Assembly: GCF_000003605.2 (NCBI RefSeq)
Contig: NW_003122908.1
Location: 757,325-821,324, forward strand
Direction: 5' to 3'
Length of the DNA: 64,000 bases
From: Saccoglossus kowalevskii
Lineage: Eukaryota; Hemichordata; Enteropneusta; Harrimaniidae
Shown here: one piece after another, positions 1-9,955 of the stretch
How the letters are laid out: each line of letters opens with the position of its first letter
Numbering within the stretch: position 1 is the first letter of the stretch
The notes under the pieces: model-generated
The model's input: only the letters and a program-made list of their open reading frames with translations
The model's database searches: none
Told to the model about the DNA's origin: nothing
Program-made: the position numbers and the translations under genes

Positions 1-37
1 CAGTTTTTCTCAATTTTTGCATGATATTTTCATACAG

Positions 38-118
38 GACATCTGTTGTTCAAACTCAGGGAAGACTTTAAACTGATGAACAAGGTGACCAAGTTTGATG
101 AAGTTTGGAATAGAATTA
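38..118 (+). CDS. Candidate internal exon, Myb/SANT-like (trihelix) fragment
   Basis: A pyrimidine-rich tract ending in CATACAG (31-37) is a good splice acceptor, and GTAAAG at 119 is a fair donor. Between them lie 81 bases with phase 1 at both ends, open in one frame. The peptide runs LLFKLREDFKL, then FDEVWNRI. The spacing of the leucines, the acidic-aromatic stretch and the WxxI helix resembles Myb/SANT-like (trihelix/MADF) DNA-binding domains, which occur in host regulators and in Harbinger-type transposon accessory proteins. I see no neighbouring exon: upstream is outside the window and downstream is repeat-rich. The open frame continues past the donor into an Asp/Asn-rich microsatellite, which is unlikely to be coding. 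Family call is by eye only. Confidence 0.35.
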
Positions 119-150
119 GTAAAGTTATCATGCACACAATAACAATTATT

Positions 151-185
151 AACGACGACGACAACGACGACGACGACGACAACGC
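151..185 (+). repeat. GAC/AAC trinucleotide microsatellite
   Basis: About eleven GAC or AAC triplets in tandem. Read in the open frame they would give an Asp/Asn run, but they lie just after a candidate splice donor and are more simply read as intronic simple sequence. Confidence 0.85.
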
Positions 186-318
186 CGGACAAAATTTTTC
201 CTTTAATATACCTTTCCCTTCCATCTTTGATGGTACGGGCAAGGTAAAAACTTGTAGCCCGAGTTATTTATATTGTGTAAAAATGAGAATTACATTCAAG
301 ACAAGAACAAATAATTTA

Positions 319-360
319 GGCCAGCCTTCATCCCTTTTCCATTTCATACACTAGATACCA
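319..360 (-). repeat. Isolated MITE end, inverted relative to the adjacent element
   Basis: This 42-base segment matches the terminal inverted repeat of the element at 378-629. Its last 19 bases (342-360) are a perfect reverse complement of 378-396, and the outer part (CCAGCCTTCATCCCTTTTCC) matches imperfectly. Seventeen bases separate the two arms, so a strong hairpin is predicted. It is probably the remnant of a second copy inserted next to the first. Confidence 0.6.
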
Positions 361-377
361 TTGTGTCCCGAATACAG

Positions 378-629
378 TGGTATCTAGTGTATGAAATAGA
401 CAAGGGGTGAATGCTCCAGTCAGCTCACATCACGAACCTGTTGAGCGAGGCTAACCGAGTCGTAAACTCGGTGTGGTTCGTAACCAGTCTTGTGATTGAA
501 ATTTGAAAGAGCAACTAATACTGTTCAAGCTAGTATTGTTTTTCATTCTTTTTGTCTGTTTTTTCAAGTTTAAAAAATATGGGTTCACTGGAGCCTTCAT
601 TCCTTGTCTATTTCTCACACTAGATACCA
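378..629. mobile_element. MITE with about 40-bp terminal inverted repeats
   Basis: The left end begins TGGTATCTAGTGTATGAAAT and runs to CTCCAG near 419. The right end (about 589-629) is its inverted counterpart and ends CACTAGATACCA. The element is about 250 bp, with no open frame of note, as expected for a non-autonomous DNA transposon. The interior holds a small self-complementary stretch (ACCGAG/CTCGGT near 450-472). I cannot see a convincing target-site duplication, so the superfamily is left open. Confidence 0.6.
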
Positions 630-639
630 GCCGATACCC

Positions 640-843
640 CCCTGCTCATTAAGACTGTGTACAGTTGATCATAGTTCCTGGGCTCCCTGTGGTCTACCCG
701 CATACAATTTACATTGGCTTTGATGTCATGAAAACCATGAGACACCTTTCAAAATTATCAAACTCAGATTTCCAAGAGCACAGAGAAAGGATAGTCAATG
801 ACAATGTCTGCAAACTACACCAATACTGTCTCAACCAGTAAGA
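640..843 (+). mobile_element. Possible retropepsin-like retroelement fragment (fossil)
   Basis: One forward frame reads like protein, with IIVPGLPVVYPHTIYIGFD near 670-725. The pattern of a Pro-rich link followed by hydrophobic-x-G-F-D resembles the C-terminal strand of retroelement aspartic proteases. It lies just right of the MITE and upstream of two Gypsy fossils, so it is probably a piece of a third or related old LTR element. It is only a fragment, broken, and the family is uncertain. Confidence 0.25.
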
Positions 844-2167
844 AAATGTCAATGAAGTTATTTAACGCTTCCAATAAAAGATAACTACAGGTCGCGTGTC
901 CAAGATAAAAAGTTATTTTGTTGCAACGGTTTGTTTTCAAGGTAATCACCAGTGATGTCAACTTAGTGTTTGTAGTGAAAACCTTTTGTGGTGGTTGTAT
1001 TCAATGTTATTTCGAAGGCATGTACATTTCCCCTGGCCTGGTCAGTTAAACCATTACATCTGATCCCTCCAGTCACTAACCAATGTGTTGGTTATTTATC
1101 AAAAGTGAACCCAACTTCTTTTAGGTATACCATATTCCTTGTTGACATACTACACCGGACTAACCATACATTAAAATAAGCAATGCATTCTCAGTCTGGA
1201 ATAACCACAATACCAGTCTAAATATGAAAAGAGAAAAATGTAGAACTTATGAGGAAGACAGATTCAACTTGTATTGATATTCCAAAAAAAAATGATAATG
1301 CCACAAATCTGTTCAATTTACAGTCACATTAAATTTTGTTAATGAATCATTCTTCTACAAAACGTTTTTGTTTGGTTCTAATGCTAACCGCGATGCTAGG
1401 ATAAGTGATTGTACTTCACTGCTCTTACAAATCACTGGAGATGACGGTCAAAAAAAATTGTGTACGAGATTGTTTTGACTAGACTTGAAATGGTATCTAT
1501 ATTTATTGTTGCCAAGTGTTGGCCAGGAGATTTTGAGTCTGTTGATAAGCTTGCAGAAGGTTGAAATCCTGGGATGTCGCCATCGCCCATAAATAAAGGA
1601 GTCGACTGCACATTTTCACATGAATTACTACCAGTCAAAGTGATAATTCGGTGACTGATTTGTGTTTATTTTGAAAGTAAATACTTCATGAGTGTCAATA
1701 ATTAATTAAACTGTACTTAGTATTTGGAAGCCAGGAAAGGCGGTTAATTATGTTACACATAAGTGTTGGAGTGACCAAAACAATGTTAACTATATATTTG
1801 TCTTGGATAAATAAGGTGCGATGTAGATTGTGTTTAAAAATACATGCCTGTAGTGTATTAAGTTAAACATACCTTACTGGGGGTAGTATTCACCACTTTG
1901 TTTCTTTCATGTGGAATGCATCTGTAATTTCTCGATTATTTCTCTTCCTTTGAGATTGTAATTGTAGGTGTCTGAGGTGACCAGCTAATGATTACTGTAT
2001 GGAGCATATATATATAGTACACTTTGCAATGTGTTGCAGCCTTGGGAATCGTGGCACACGATTTATGCCATACTGTTGGTGTATATTGCTTTTCGGTTGG
2101 AACTTATGGTCATTTATTGCATTGCTTCTATTGTCCTTTAAAATAGGGTGGTGTTCAATGTTCAAAA
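844..2167. other. Intergenic or repeat-derived DNA without a clear gene
   Basis: No gene is recognised. A reverse-strand open stretch (about 1432-1665) has a protein-like middle section (CENVQSTPLFMGDGDIPGF) but no canonical ATG start and no known domain. The rest is AT-rich and closed in all frames. It may include the flanking repeat of the Gypsy fossil that follows, but no matching partner was found. Confidence 0.5.
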
Positions 2168-4650
2168 AATGAGTGACCATGAGGAAACTTGTGATAATTT
2201 AGATACATCTGATGATCGACCTAGTACTCTCCTTCAGTTGAGAGAAGAGGGACATAAATTGGATAATAACTAGGTTGGTGCATGTGAGGTTAAAAGACAC
2301 AAAGAACAGACGCTATTGTATTGTGTTGTTCCATGATTTGTTTGATTACATGAATAATAAGCATTCAGTCTTACAGAAATAAATTGAAACCAAAATCACA
2401 GATCCTTGTAAAATAAATATATTCCATCCAATTAATGAGTTTCCATGATCCATTTCATACACGCAACAGATTTAAAAATTAGTTTTTCATGAATAGGCCG
2501 AAAACAGAATCACGTTTTTTGTCAACATCTCACATGTACAAAGCCCCTTAGACCTTTCGTATACTTCAAGGGACAACAGGACATGTTTTTTATACTAGAG
2601 AAATGGAGCAGTCAATTAATTGTCTATTGGCGCTAGAAAACAAGTATGTTGTTTTCAGTGGCACGCCTTCTGATGGCGATAAGACTTGAAACAAAAAGCT
2701 TGAAACAAAAGAAACAAATCGGATTAAAACCCGTCCTCTCTCCTGCCCTACTATCTTCTTTGATATACAGAAGGTGAAGACATTGATACATATCTTTTCA
2801 CATTAAAAAAGGTAGCTAAAGATGAGTGGCCACCTAACAGTTGGGCTACTCGTCTGGAAGGAATGATAGCAGGAAAAGCTCTTGAAACGTATGCTAAGTT
2901 GTCAGCTGAGGAAAGGTGATCTTGTACTGACTGCTGAAGCTTACAGGGTAAAGTTCAGATCAGTGTGGAAAAAGAAAGACTAGTCTAACGCTGAAAAGGA
3001 GGTAGTCTCTGAACATAATAATCATCGGTTAGAGGCAATGGAAATATGTGAGAATTTTCATCAGGTTAAAGATTTGTATATCTCTCGTAGCAGTTGTTAC
3101 CTTCAAACCTGGTTGAGAGAAAGAGAACTTAAAAATACTACTGGGTTAGTGGAACTAGCAGACCGCTATCTGAAAACCATATAGGAAACTGACATTGCTG
3201 TGAACGATAATAATAAACCAAGTAAGGACATTTGTATGCTACTCTTGTCATGTCCAAAAATGAGAAAAAGAATGTAAATTCGGTGAGTCATTATTGTTAT
3301 GTCATCGGCATCCAACGATAGTGATCAAATTAACAGTGTGCTAACTGAGGCAGAAAAGTTTAGACCATGCTGACAGACGTGTAATGTTAATGGTTAGAAA
3401 TCAGTTTTACTACATATACATGTACTGGATGTACTCAAGACACTTGTGACAGCAGGATCGGTGTGAAAATATGTTTGCAGATGGTACAACCTGCCTTGTA
3501 CCATTGACCAGAGCATTCTTGAAAAGTCAATACCAAGAGCCTCGTATATGCTGGTTGTAAGGAACACATAACCTAAGAAGGTTTTACTTGATAATGAGGT
3601 GGTTGAAGAAAATGGGGAAAGACTACAAAAAAGGCTGATGCAGTGACAAGAAGTTTAGCTAAGCAACTGAAAAAGCAAAATGATGCAGCGACAATAAGTA
3701 TGTCTATATGTGGTATGAATCCTAAAGTAGTAGATGTTGTACAACCAGGAGATGACTCCTTATATCTTAATAAAACCTCCAGTGAGAATCTGTGTGTTTA
3801 AAGGACAATAATACTTCAGAAATATAGAGCGATGAGGCACAACTAAGTGTGGTAAAAAGCAGTGTTGGTAAAGTAGTTTTTGAATTGAGTTAATGTAGCA
3901 ACATCAGAGGGAGGATTCTATTTTAGCTGGACCAAGAGACATGGCTGTACCTTTTAATGTGTTTGTATTGGAGAGATGGAATTCTCTACCGAAAATGGGT
4001 TCAACGAGTCAATGATTCTAAGTTGTTCCTAAGATATGTAGTATGATCTCACTATGACTCGCACACGATATTACCTTGCTGGTCATCTGGGTACCGGTAA
4101 AACTAAAGGATTGTCTTCTTCAACATTACTGCTGGCCAGGTAGGTATCTGAATAATATCATACCTGTGCGGCTTGCATGAAAGCAGCAACACAACAAGCA
4201 AATGTGAAAGCTAAATTTGTATCTGTGCCAATAGACTGGAAATCATTTAAGAATGTGGCAATTGACCTGAGTGTTGCACTGCCCCCCCCCCCACAAAAAA
4301 CGATCATTCATATCATCTGGATTACGCATAGCTTCTCTGCGATTTATGCTCCGTAAATTTTAAGCTGGATCCGCCCCTGCCGCTGACTACTGGTGTTACA
4401 TGACTATGCAAATCGAGTAGCTCAAGAATCAGTAACAACATTCAGTCATGTTAGGAATTCATAGTGAACTGTTTTCAGATCAGGCTATAAACTTCAAATC
4501 TCAACTTCAACACATACAAAAGTTGAATACATCTCCGTGTCAATCAATTAGCTATAATGAAAGAGTCATAGACAGTAGTCAAGCTAAGTTTGTGAAACAA
4601 GAGACAGGATGGCAGATATGTAGAAAATATGAAGTCAGCACAGAATAAGC
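2168..4650 (+). mobile_element. Gypsy-type LTR retrotransposon fossil A
   Basis: Old, broken Ty3/Gypsy-kin element on the forward strand. An acidic gag-like N-terminus (MSDHEETCDNLD) begins at 2168. A gag body (EGEDIDTYLFTL, then GMIAGKALETYAKLSAEE) begins near 2765. Integrase-like blocks lie from about 3900 to 4330 and from 4390 to 4640, the latter with LFSDQAINFKSQLQ, the counterpart of the core DxGxxF region. No terminal repeats were identified with confidence, so both ends are approximate. It carries many breaks (well over ten) and looks long dead. A ZAD-like open frame follows about 115 bp downstream. Confidence 0.7.
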
Positions 4651-4764
4651 AGAAATTGGACTCATGGGTTCAAGATTGGTTATCAGACTCTCGTACTGCC
4701 ATCACCAATCAGCGTTGCTGTATCATAAATGTGAAGGTCGGGGAGTTCATCACAGATAAAAACA

Positions 4765-5103
4765 ATGTCGGCGTGTAGGCTGTGTACTGATTTACCCGGA
4801 GTCAAGAACAGAAAGTCTATATTCGTTGACACGTTCCCAAAACTTCTTATTCCAACGTTGAAAATTGTGTGTGGGCAAGTGAATGAAGACAATGGAATGT
4901 CTAAATATTTGTGCAAACCTTGTTTAAGTAAACTGGCAACATACCAGCTTGTTCTCGTTGCAACACAGTCTCTGTGGTTGCAACAAACACGTTATCTCCC
5001 TCAATCAGTACGCTTTATTTTGATGGTCAGTAAGCTCGTTCACAGAGAAAAGGCTAGCAACACGTTGATTTATATATTCCACCATTTTAATTTTACCAAG
5101 TAA
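4765..5103 (+). CDS. ZAD-like zinc-binding domain exon
   Basis: An ATG-initiated frame of 112 codons. The first 75 residues carry CRLC (Cys4, Cys7) and CKPC (Cys50, Cys53) with GMSKYLC just before the second pair, followed by a Leu-rich helix. This CxxC-x42-CxxC layout with 'glpkxiCxxC' matches the zinc-finger-associated domain (ZAD, zf-AD), a dimerisation domain usually placed N-terminal to C2H2 fingers. No C2H2 fingers occur downstream, and the frame after about residue 76 looks less protein-like, so the real exon may end earlier. It sits between two Gypsy fossils. It could be a first exon, a decayed copy or a transposon-carried domain. There is no sign of a promoter. Confidence 0.45.
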   Translation: MSACRLCTDLPGVKNRKSIFVDTFPKLLIPTLKIVCGQVNEDNGMSKYLCKPCLSKLATYQLVLVATQSLWLQQTRYLPQSVRFILMVSKLVHREKASNTLIYIFHHFNFTK

Positions 5104-5299
5104 TGTGGTTTTTTTCATAGTGAGTTCCAATGATGATGCAAATGAGCCAAAGTGAATTTTATATCGTTTGAGGGCGTGTGACATACAGTAAATCATGGTG
5201 AAATCTGCAAAGGGTTAATGTTGAAGTTTTGACCGAATAAATGGTCCTTGGCTGACGAACATGGTGGTCTTCTTGTCAGCTAGTGTTAGCGTTACGATA

Positions 5300-5415
5300 T
5301 GCGACACCTAGAGTTTGATATTACTTATACTTCATGTTGACCTTTAACCGGGACTTTTCCCATGTAGTTCACATTGTGGTTGGATTAAACAAACTGCACG
5401 TCTTGAAACATGTTG
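5300..5415 (+). repeat. Probable 5' LTR remnant of Gypsy fossil B
   Basis: The segment contains GCGACACCTAGAG, then TTGATATTACTTATACT, and ends near CACGTCTTGAAACA. The same blocks occur in the same order at 9869-9955. It lies about 60 bp before the gag-like region, as expected for a short Gypsy LTR and leader. Outer borders are approximate. Confidence 0.5.
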
Positions 5416-6039
5416 TCAGACGTGGGATGATTTGGTGTAATTTAAGCAAACACTACACGGCAGCCTGATGGTACAATGGGCGATATTGTGCAAAACTGGT
5501 CTTTCTTCCTTTCATATGGGAAGATTATGAAATTGCCACTGAACTAAATAAAAAAGATGAAAAGATTAGAGTAGCAACACTTCTTCCAGTGTTGGGGAAA
5601 GGTGGACCCATATATGACAGAAAAGAGGTGACAAAAATGGTTGATGCTCTAGAGAAAACATTTTTAACCAACACGAAATGTTATTTATGAATGCTGTATA
5701 TTTATTTAACACGTGCAACCAAGAAAGTGTTGAAACCATTGGCCAGTATGTTACGCCAGCGGTCTGATACATGTAAATTTGGTGCTATAAAAGATGAACT
5801 GATCAGAGATAGAATTGTATTTGGTACCAAAGATGGTGCATGAGCCAGACTGCTTTGAGAATAAAGCTAGATTTAAACCAGGCTATAGAGATGTGTAGAA
5901 GTAGTGAAGTGGCCCAAATATGACTTAAGCAAATATGTGGTACTGACACTGAATTACATGAGGTTTACTTCATGTCAAAGCAAAAGCCTAGATACAAGTT
6001 AACAAGCGCACAGAAAGGTGATACTAGTAAAGGAAGTTT

Positions 6040-6982
6040 ATGTTGCATCCAGGGACGGTAATAGGTAATATTATGTTTCACCCATCTATGATTATTCAAG
6101 TAGCTGAGGTAAAAGAATACATTATGCGATTATCGGGACGGAAAGTGGTCGGTGCTGACAATATTTCCCCCGAACACCTATACTACGCCAGTGATAGTTT
6201 ATATGTACTTTTGTCGTTGTGTTAATGATCTGAGTGTTGAGCTTGGAAATATTTCTGTTGGACTTAAAATTAACAGTATGTTCATCAACCATATGTTTTA
6301 TGCTGACGACCTTATCTTGATTTCTCCTTCTATTAAGGGTTTAAATGTTCTTGTAAAGAAGTGTGAGAATTCTGCTAATGAATTTGATATTTTATTTAAT
6401 TCTAAGAAATCTATCTGTATGTATAATTTACCATCCCAGTGTGGCATTAAACAAGTTCCCAATGTTTATCTTAATGGCAAGCCACTGCAATTTGTTAGTC
6501 AGTATTGTTATTTAGGATATCATTTTACCCAGGACGGAAAAGACAGTATTTGTATGAGAAAACAAATACTTGGATTTTTGTTCTCTCTTCCTGTTAAGTG
6601 TACGCTATTTCGTAGTTATTGTTTAAATTTGTATTGTAGTTACCTATATTCGGATTTTACTGTGGCAGATTTTAAACGTATTCGTGTTGCGTATAACAAT
6701 GCTCTCAGAATATTATGTAATGTTTTTCGTTCTTTTGATAATAGTACCACAGAGACTCTCGCCAGTCAACACGTTGAGTTTTTCGCAACGCATTTTGTTG
6801 AGTAAGAACTCTGTTTTAATCAATTTATTATCTAGTGATATTTTCTTTAAATCACGTATAATGCAAATGCAGCGTGGTCGATTTTATTTAATGCATACTG
6901 TGTAATTTGTTAATATTTATTATTTTCTTCTTACTTTTTATATGGGCTTGTCCTGGAATAGAAGATAATAATAATAATAAAA
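6040..6982 (+). mobile_element. LINE (non-LTR retrotransposon) reverse-transcriptase fragment
   Basis: Two RT blocks lie next to each other. The first (KEYIMRLSGRKVVGADNISP, then EHLYYASDSL, to about 6205) is the start of an RT domain. The second begins VNDLSVELGNISVG and contains the catalytic YADD at 6299-6310 and the C-terminal region KPLQFVSQYCYLGYHF. Sequence normally between them is missing, so the copy is internally deleted as well as 5'-truncated, and the frame changes at the joint. The C-terminal part changes frame again near 6780 (frames 6152-6805 and 6684-6905). The copy ends in an A-rich (ATA)n tail at 6964-6982, and Gypsy gag sequence resumes at once. The clade is probably CR1/Rex/jockey-like, not settled. 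Confidence 0.85.
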
Positions 6983-9530
6983 GAGACAAAACAAAATGTC
7001 CTGCATATGGAGAAGTATGCTTACTATGCAATAAAAAGAACCATTTTGCAAGCAACATAAATATGAGCAGCTCAGAATACATACGGTAAATAGTGAATCA
7101 GAATATGAAGATACATAAAGCACTATATCGGATCAGTAAAGACAACAGGAAAACAGTGGTTTGTATCCTTAAACCTGAGTAGTGATGACAACAGTTATCA
7201 ACTCAATTGCCAACTGGATTGTGGAGCCACCTGTAATATGATAGACTACAGAGACTACTGTGAAAATACACAACACAAGACGGTGATGCTGTTCTACAAC
7301 CAGCAAAGCTAAACTGAGGCTGTATGGAGGTCCTACTATTTATCCAATGGAACAATGTGACTTGAAATGTCTCTACAAAGTTCAAGAATACAACTTTTAA
7401 ACTTTGAGGTTAACGATACAAATAAAAAAAAACATTTATCAGCAGAGACATGTGAAAGGCTTGAATTATTTACAGTCAATGTCAAACAAAATGTAAACAC
7501 TGTTACAGACAAGCAACTCCTACAGAGATTTGCTACACCAAGCAATTATAAACAGTTACATGTGTTACAACATACTCCATTGACAAAACAGAAAGTACTA
7601 GAAGACTACAGTGATTTATTCATTGGTCTTGGATGTCTACCAAGAGCGTTGCACTCAGAAACAGACAAGAAAAGTGAAACCAGTATGACACCAACCACGA
7701 AAGGTTCCAGTGAAGATGAGAGCAGAATTTAAAGCCGAATTGAAATCACTCGAGAAACAAGTGATCACTAAAGTCACCACTCCAACTGATTGGTTCAGCA
7801 GCATGTAGCAGTCAAAACATGTGGTAAATTACGTATCTGCCTTGACCCCCAAAGACTTGAATAAAGCATTGAAGCGATCACACTACCCAATGCCGACCAT
7901 AGATGAAAATCTACCACGCCTCCCAAATGCCAAAATATTCTCAGTTTTGGATGCAAAAGATGGCTTTTGGCAAGTCAAGTTAGCAGCTACTTAACCACAT
8001 TCCGGAATCCTTTTGGACGGTACCACTGGTTATGCATGACATGTCATTCTATATCGATTCAGCACCGGAAAAATTCCAAAGGAGACAACATGAATCATTA
8101 GAAATGCTCCCAGGTGTCCAAGGTCATTGTTGATGACATTCTAATATTTGGCTGTGGTGAAATTGAAGAAGAAGCTGACCGCGACCATGATAAGAACCTA
8201 CTTAACGTGTCAGCCTAAAGCTAAACAAAAAGAAGCTGAAGTTACGACTTAATTCTGTGCCGTATATGGAACATTTGGTAACAACAGATGGTTTAAGACC
8301 TGACCCAGAGAAAGTAAGGGCAATAAGTGCGAGGCGTCCAATGATTCATTGAATTTGTGAACTACCTCGCGAAGTTCCCGCTGCATATATCTGAAATATG
8401 TGAATGGCAACCATAGCATGATGACGCAATCCAGCAAGTAAAGATCTGGTTGCTTATCATATATTGTTAAAATATTATGAGGTAAATGAAAAAACACACC
8501 CTACAATGTGATGCAAGTTAAGACGGCTTAGGTGCAGTACTCTTACAGAAAGGACAGCCTGTCGCATTTGCCTCGCATTCGCTAACGCAAACAGAGCAAC
8601 GTTATGCCCAAATCGAGAAAGAGTGTCTCGCAGTCGTCTTTACCTGTTATGCACTACAAGAAAGGAAAAGAAATGTATATCGCTGATTACCCCAGTATAC
8701 AGCGTGACAGCCCACACTACGCTATATTCAACATCAGACAGGAAGCTAGTTCCATCTATGAAATAGAGAACATCAACGCTGATAAATTTCTTAATGTGCC
8801 TGACCAACGACTACACAAAATACAACAACATACACAACAAGATTAGTCACTACAAGTACTCAAGACAACCATACTTGCGGGACGGTCAGACCATAAAGAA
8901 GAAACGCCAATCATCATTAGAGAATAATGGCGATATCATGATTCAGAATGGAGTGTTGTACAAGGGTTGCAGAACCATTATACATAAAACAATGCGTCCA
9001 GAGATGTTGGCATGCATACATTCCAGTCATCTTGGAGCAGAATCATGTCTTCGCAAAGCCCGTTATACTCTCTTTAATTTTGGCCAGATACCAGTGATGA
9101 AATCAGGACACTGATTAAATGTAATAAATGCAACGAATACCAACAAGAGCAACAAAAAGAACCACTCATGACTCATGAAATACCAGACAGATCTTGGAGT
9201 CGAATTGCTATGGACTTATTTAAATGTCAGGGTGAGGAATACCTAATCATGGTTGATTACTATTCAGACTATTATTGGGACATTGACCATGTAATAGATA
9301 ATACAGCAGCATATATCATCACCTGCTGCAAGATTCAATTCAGTCGTCACAGAATACTGGATTTTGTAATGTCAGATAACGGTCCGCAGTTTGATTGCCT
9401 AGAATTCAGAAACTTTGTCAAGGACTAGAAATTTGACGTAGTTACATTCTCTCTTTGCCATAGCCAATTAAATGATAAAATAGAGTGAGCAGTAAAAATA
9501 GCAAAAAGCCTCATCAAGAAAGCGCGGCTG

Positions 9531-9670
9531 ATCTGCACTGGCTCGGAAGATGAATTCTGATTGGCTAAAAAAACAAAAAAACTTGTGGCGTTGAATGCAC
9601 GTTCATTGTCAGTATTGTTATGCAAATTCAAACTAGCTAATCATTTACAACCTTCCGAGCCAGTGCAGAT
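9531..9670. mobile_element. Small TIR element inserted in Gypsy fossil B
   Basis: ATCTGCACTGGCTCGGAAG at 9531-9549 is repeated as a perfect reverse complement at 9652-9670. The 102 bases between are AT-rich and non-coding. Integrase-like protein sequence of the Gypsy lies on both sides but not within, so this looks like a roughly 140-bp MITE-like insertion. No clear target duplication was seen. Confidence 0.5.
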
Positions 9671-9868
9671 TAGCCCAGAAAGCGAGCAGAAATGACAAAG
9701 ATCTTTGAAAAACAACACACCCAATACAACGTCTTATGTTGTGTCGTACCCGCACTTTACCGACAACAAACAAATCACTACAACCTAAAGTAGTTGAGGG
9801 TGTCCAAGACAACATCAAACACCTTCGCAATAAAGCAAAGTTTTACTATGACTATGCTAATTTATAGC

Positions 9869-9955
9869 GCCACCTAGAGGTTGATAATGCTTATACTTTC
9901 ATATTGACCGGTAGTTTTCAGTGCAGTGAACTGTACGTCTTGAAACAACCAATCG
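9869..9955 (+). repeat. Probable 3' LTR remnant of Gypsy fossil B
   Basis: The segment contains AGCGCCACCTAGAGGTTGAT, then TGCTTATACTTTCATATTGA, and ends near GTACGTCTTGAAACA, matching the blocks at 5300-5415. It follows directly after integrase-like sequence. The two copies differ at many sites, so the insertion is old. Confidence 0.5.

Larger units (their letters stand above)
5300..9955 (+). mobile_element. Gypsy-type (Mag/K02A2.6-like) LTR retrotransposon fossil B
   Basis: Old, broken Ty3/Gypsy element on the forward strand, bounded by similar short terminal segments (5300-5415 and 9869-9955). The parts are in the usual order. Gag runs from about 5480 to 6035 and resumes with a CCHC knuckle (CPAYGEVCLLC, about 6995-7055) after a LINE insertion. 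A protease-like segment lies near 7140-7260. Reverse transcriptase runs from about 7600 to 8330 (TPKDLNKALKRSHYPMPTID, FSVLDAKDGFWQVKL). RNase H lies at about 8500-8700 ([20 protein letters not shown]). Integrase runs from about 8850 to 9430 and again from 9690 to 9860 (GVLYKGCRTIIHKTMRPEML, FVMSDNGPQFDC). No envelope gene was seen. It is clearly dead, with more than a dozen breaks and two later insertions. Confidence 0.87.
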
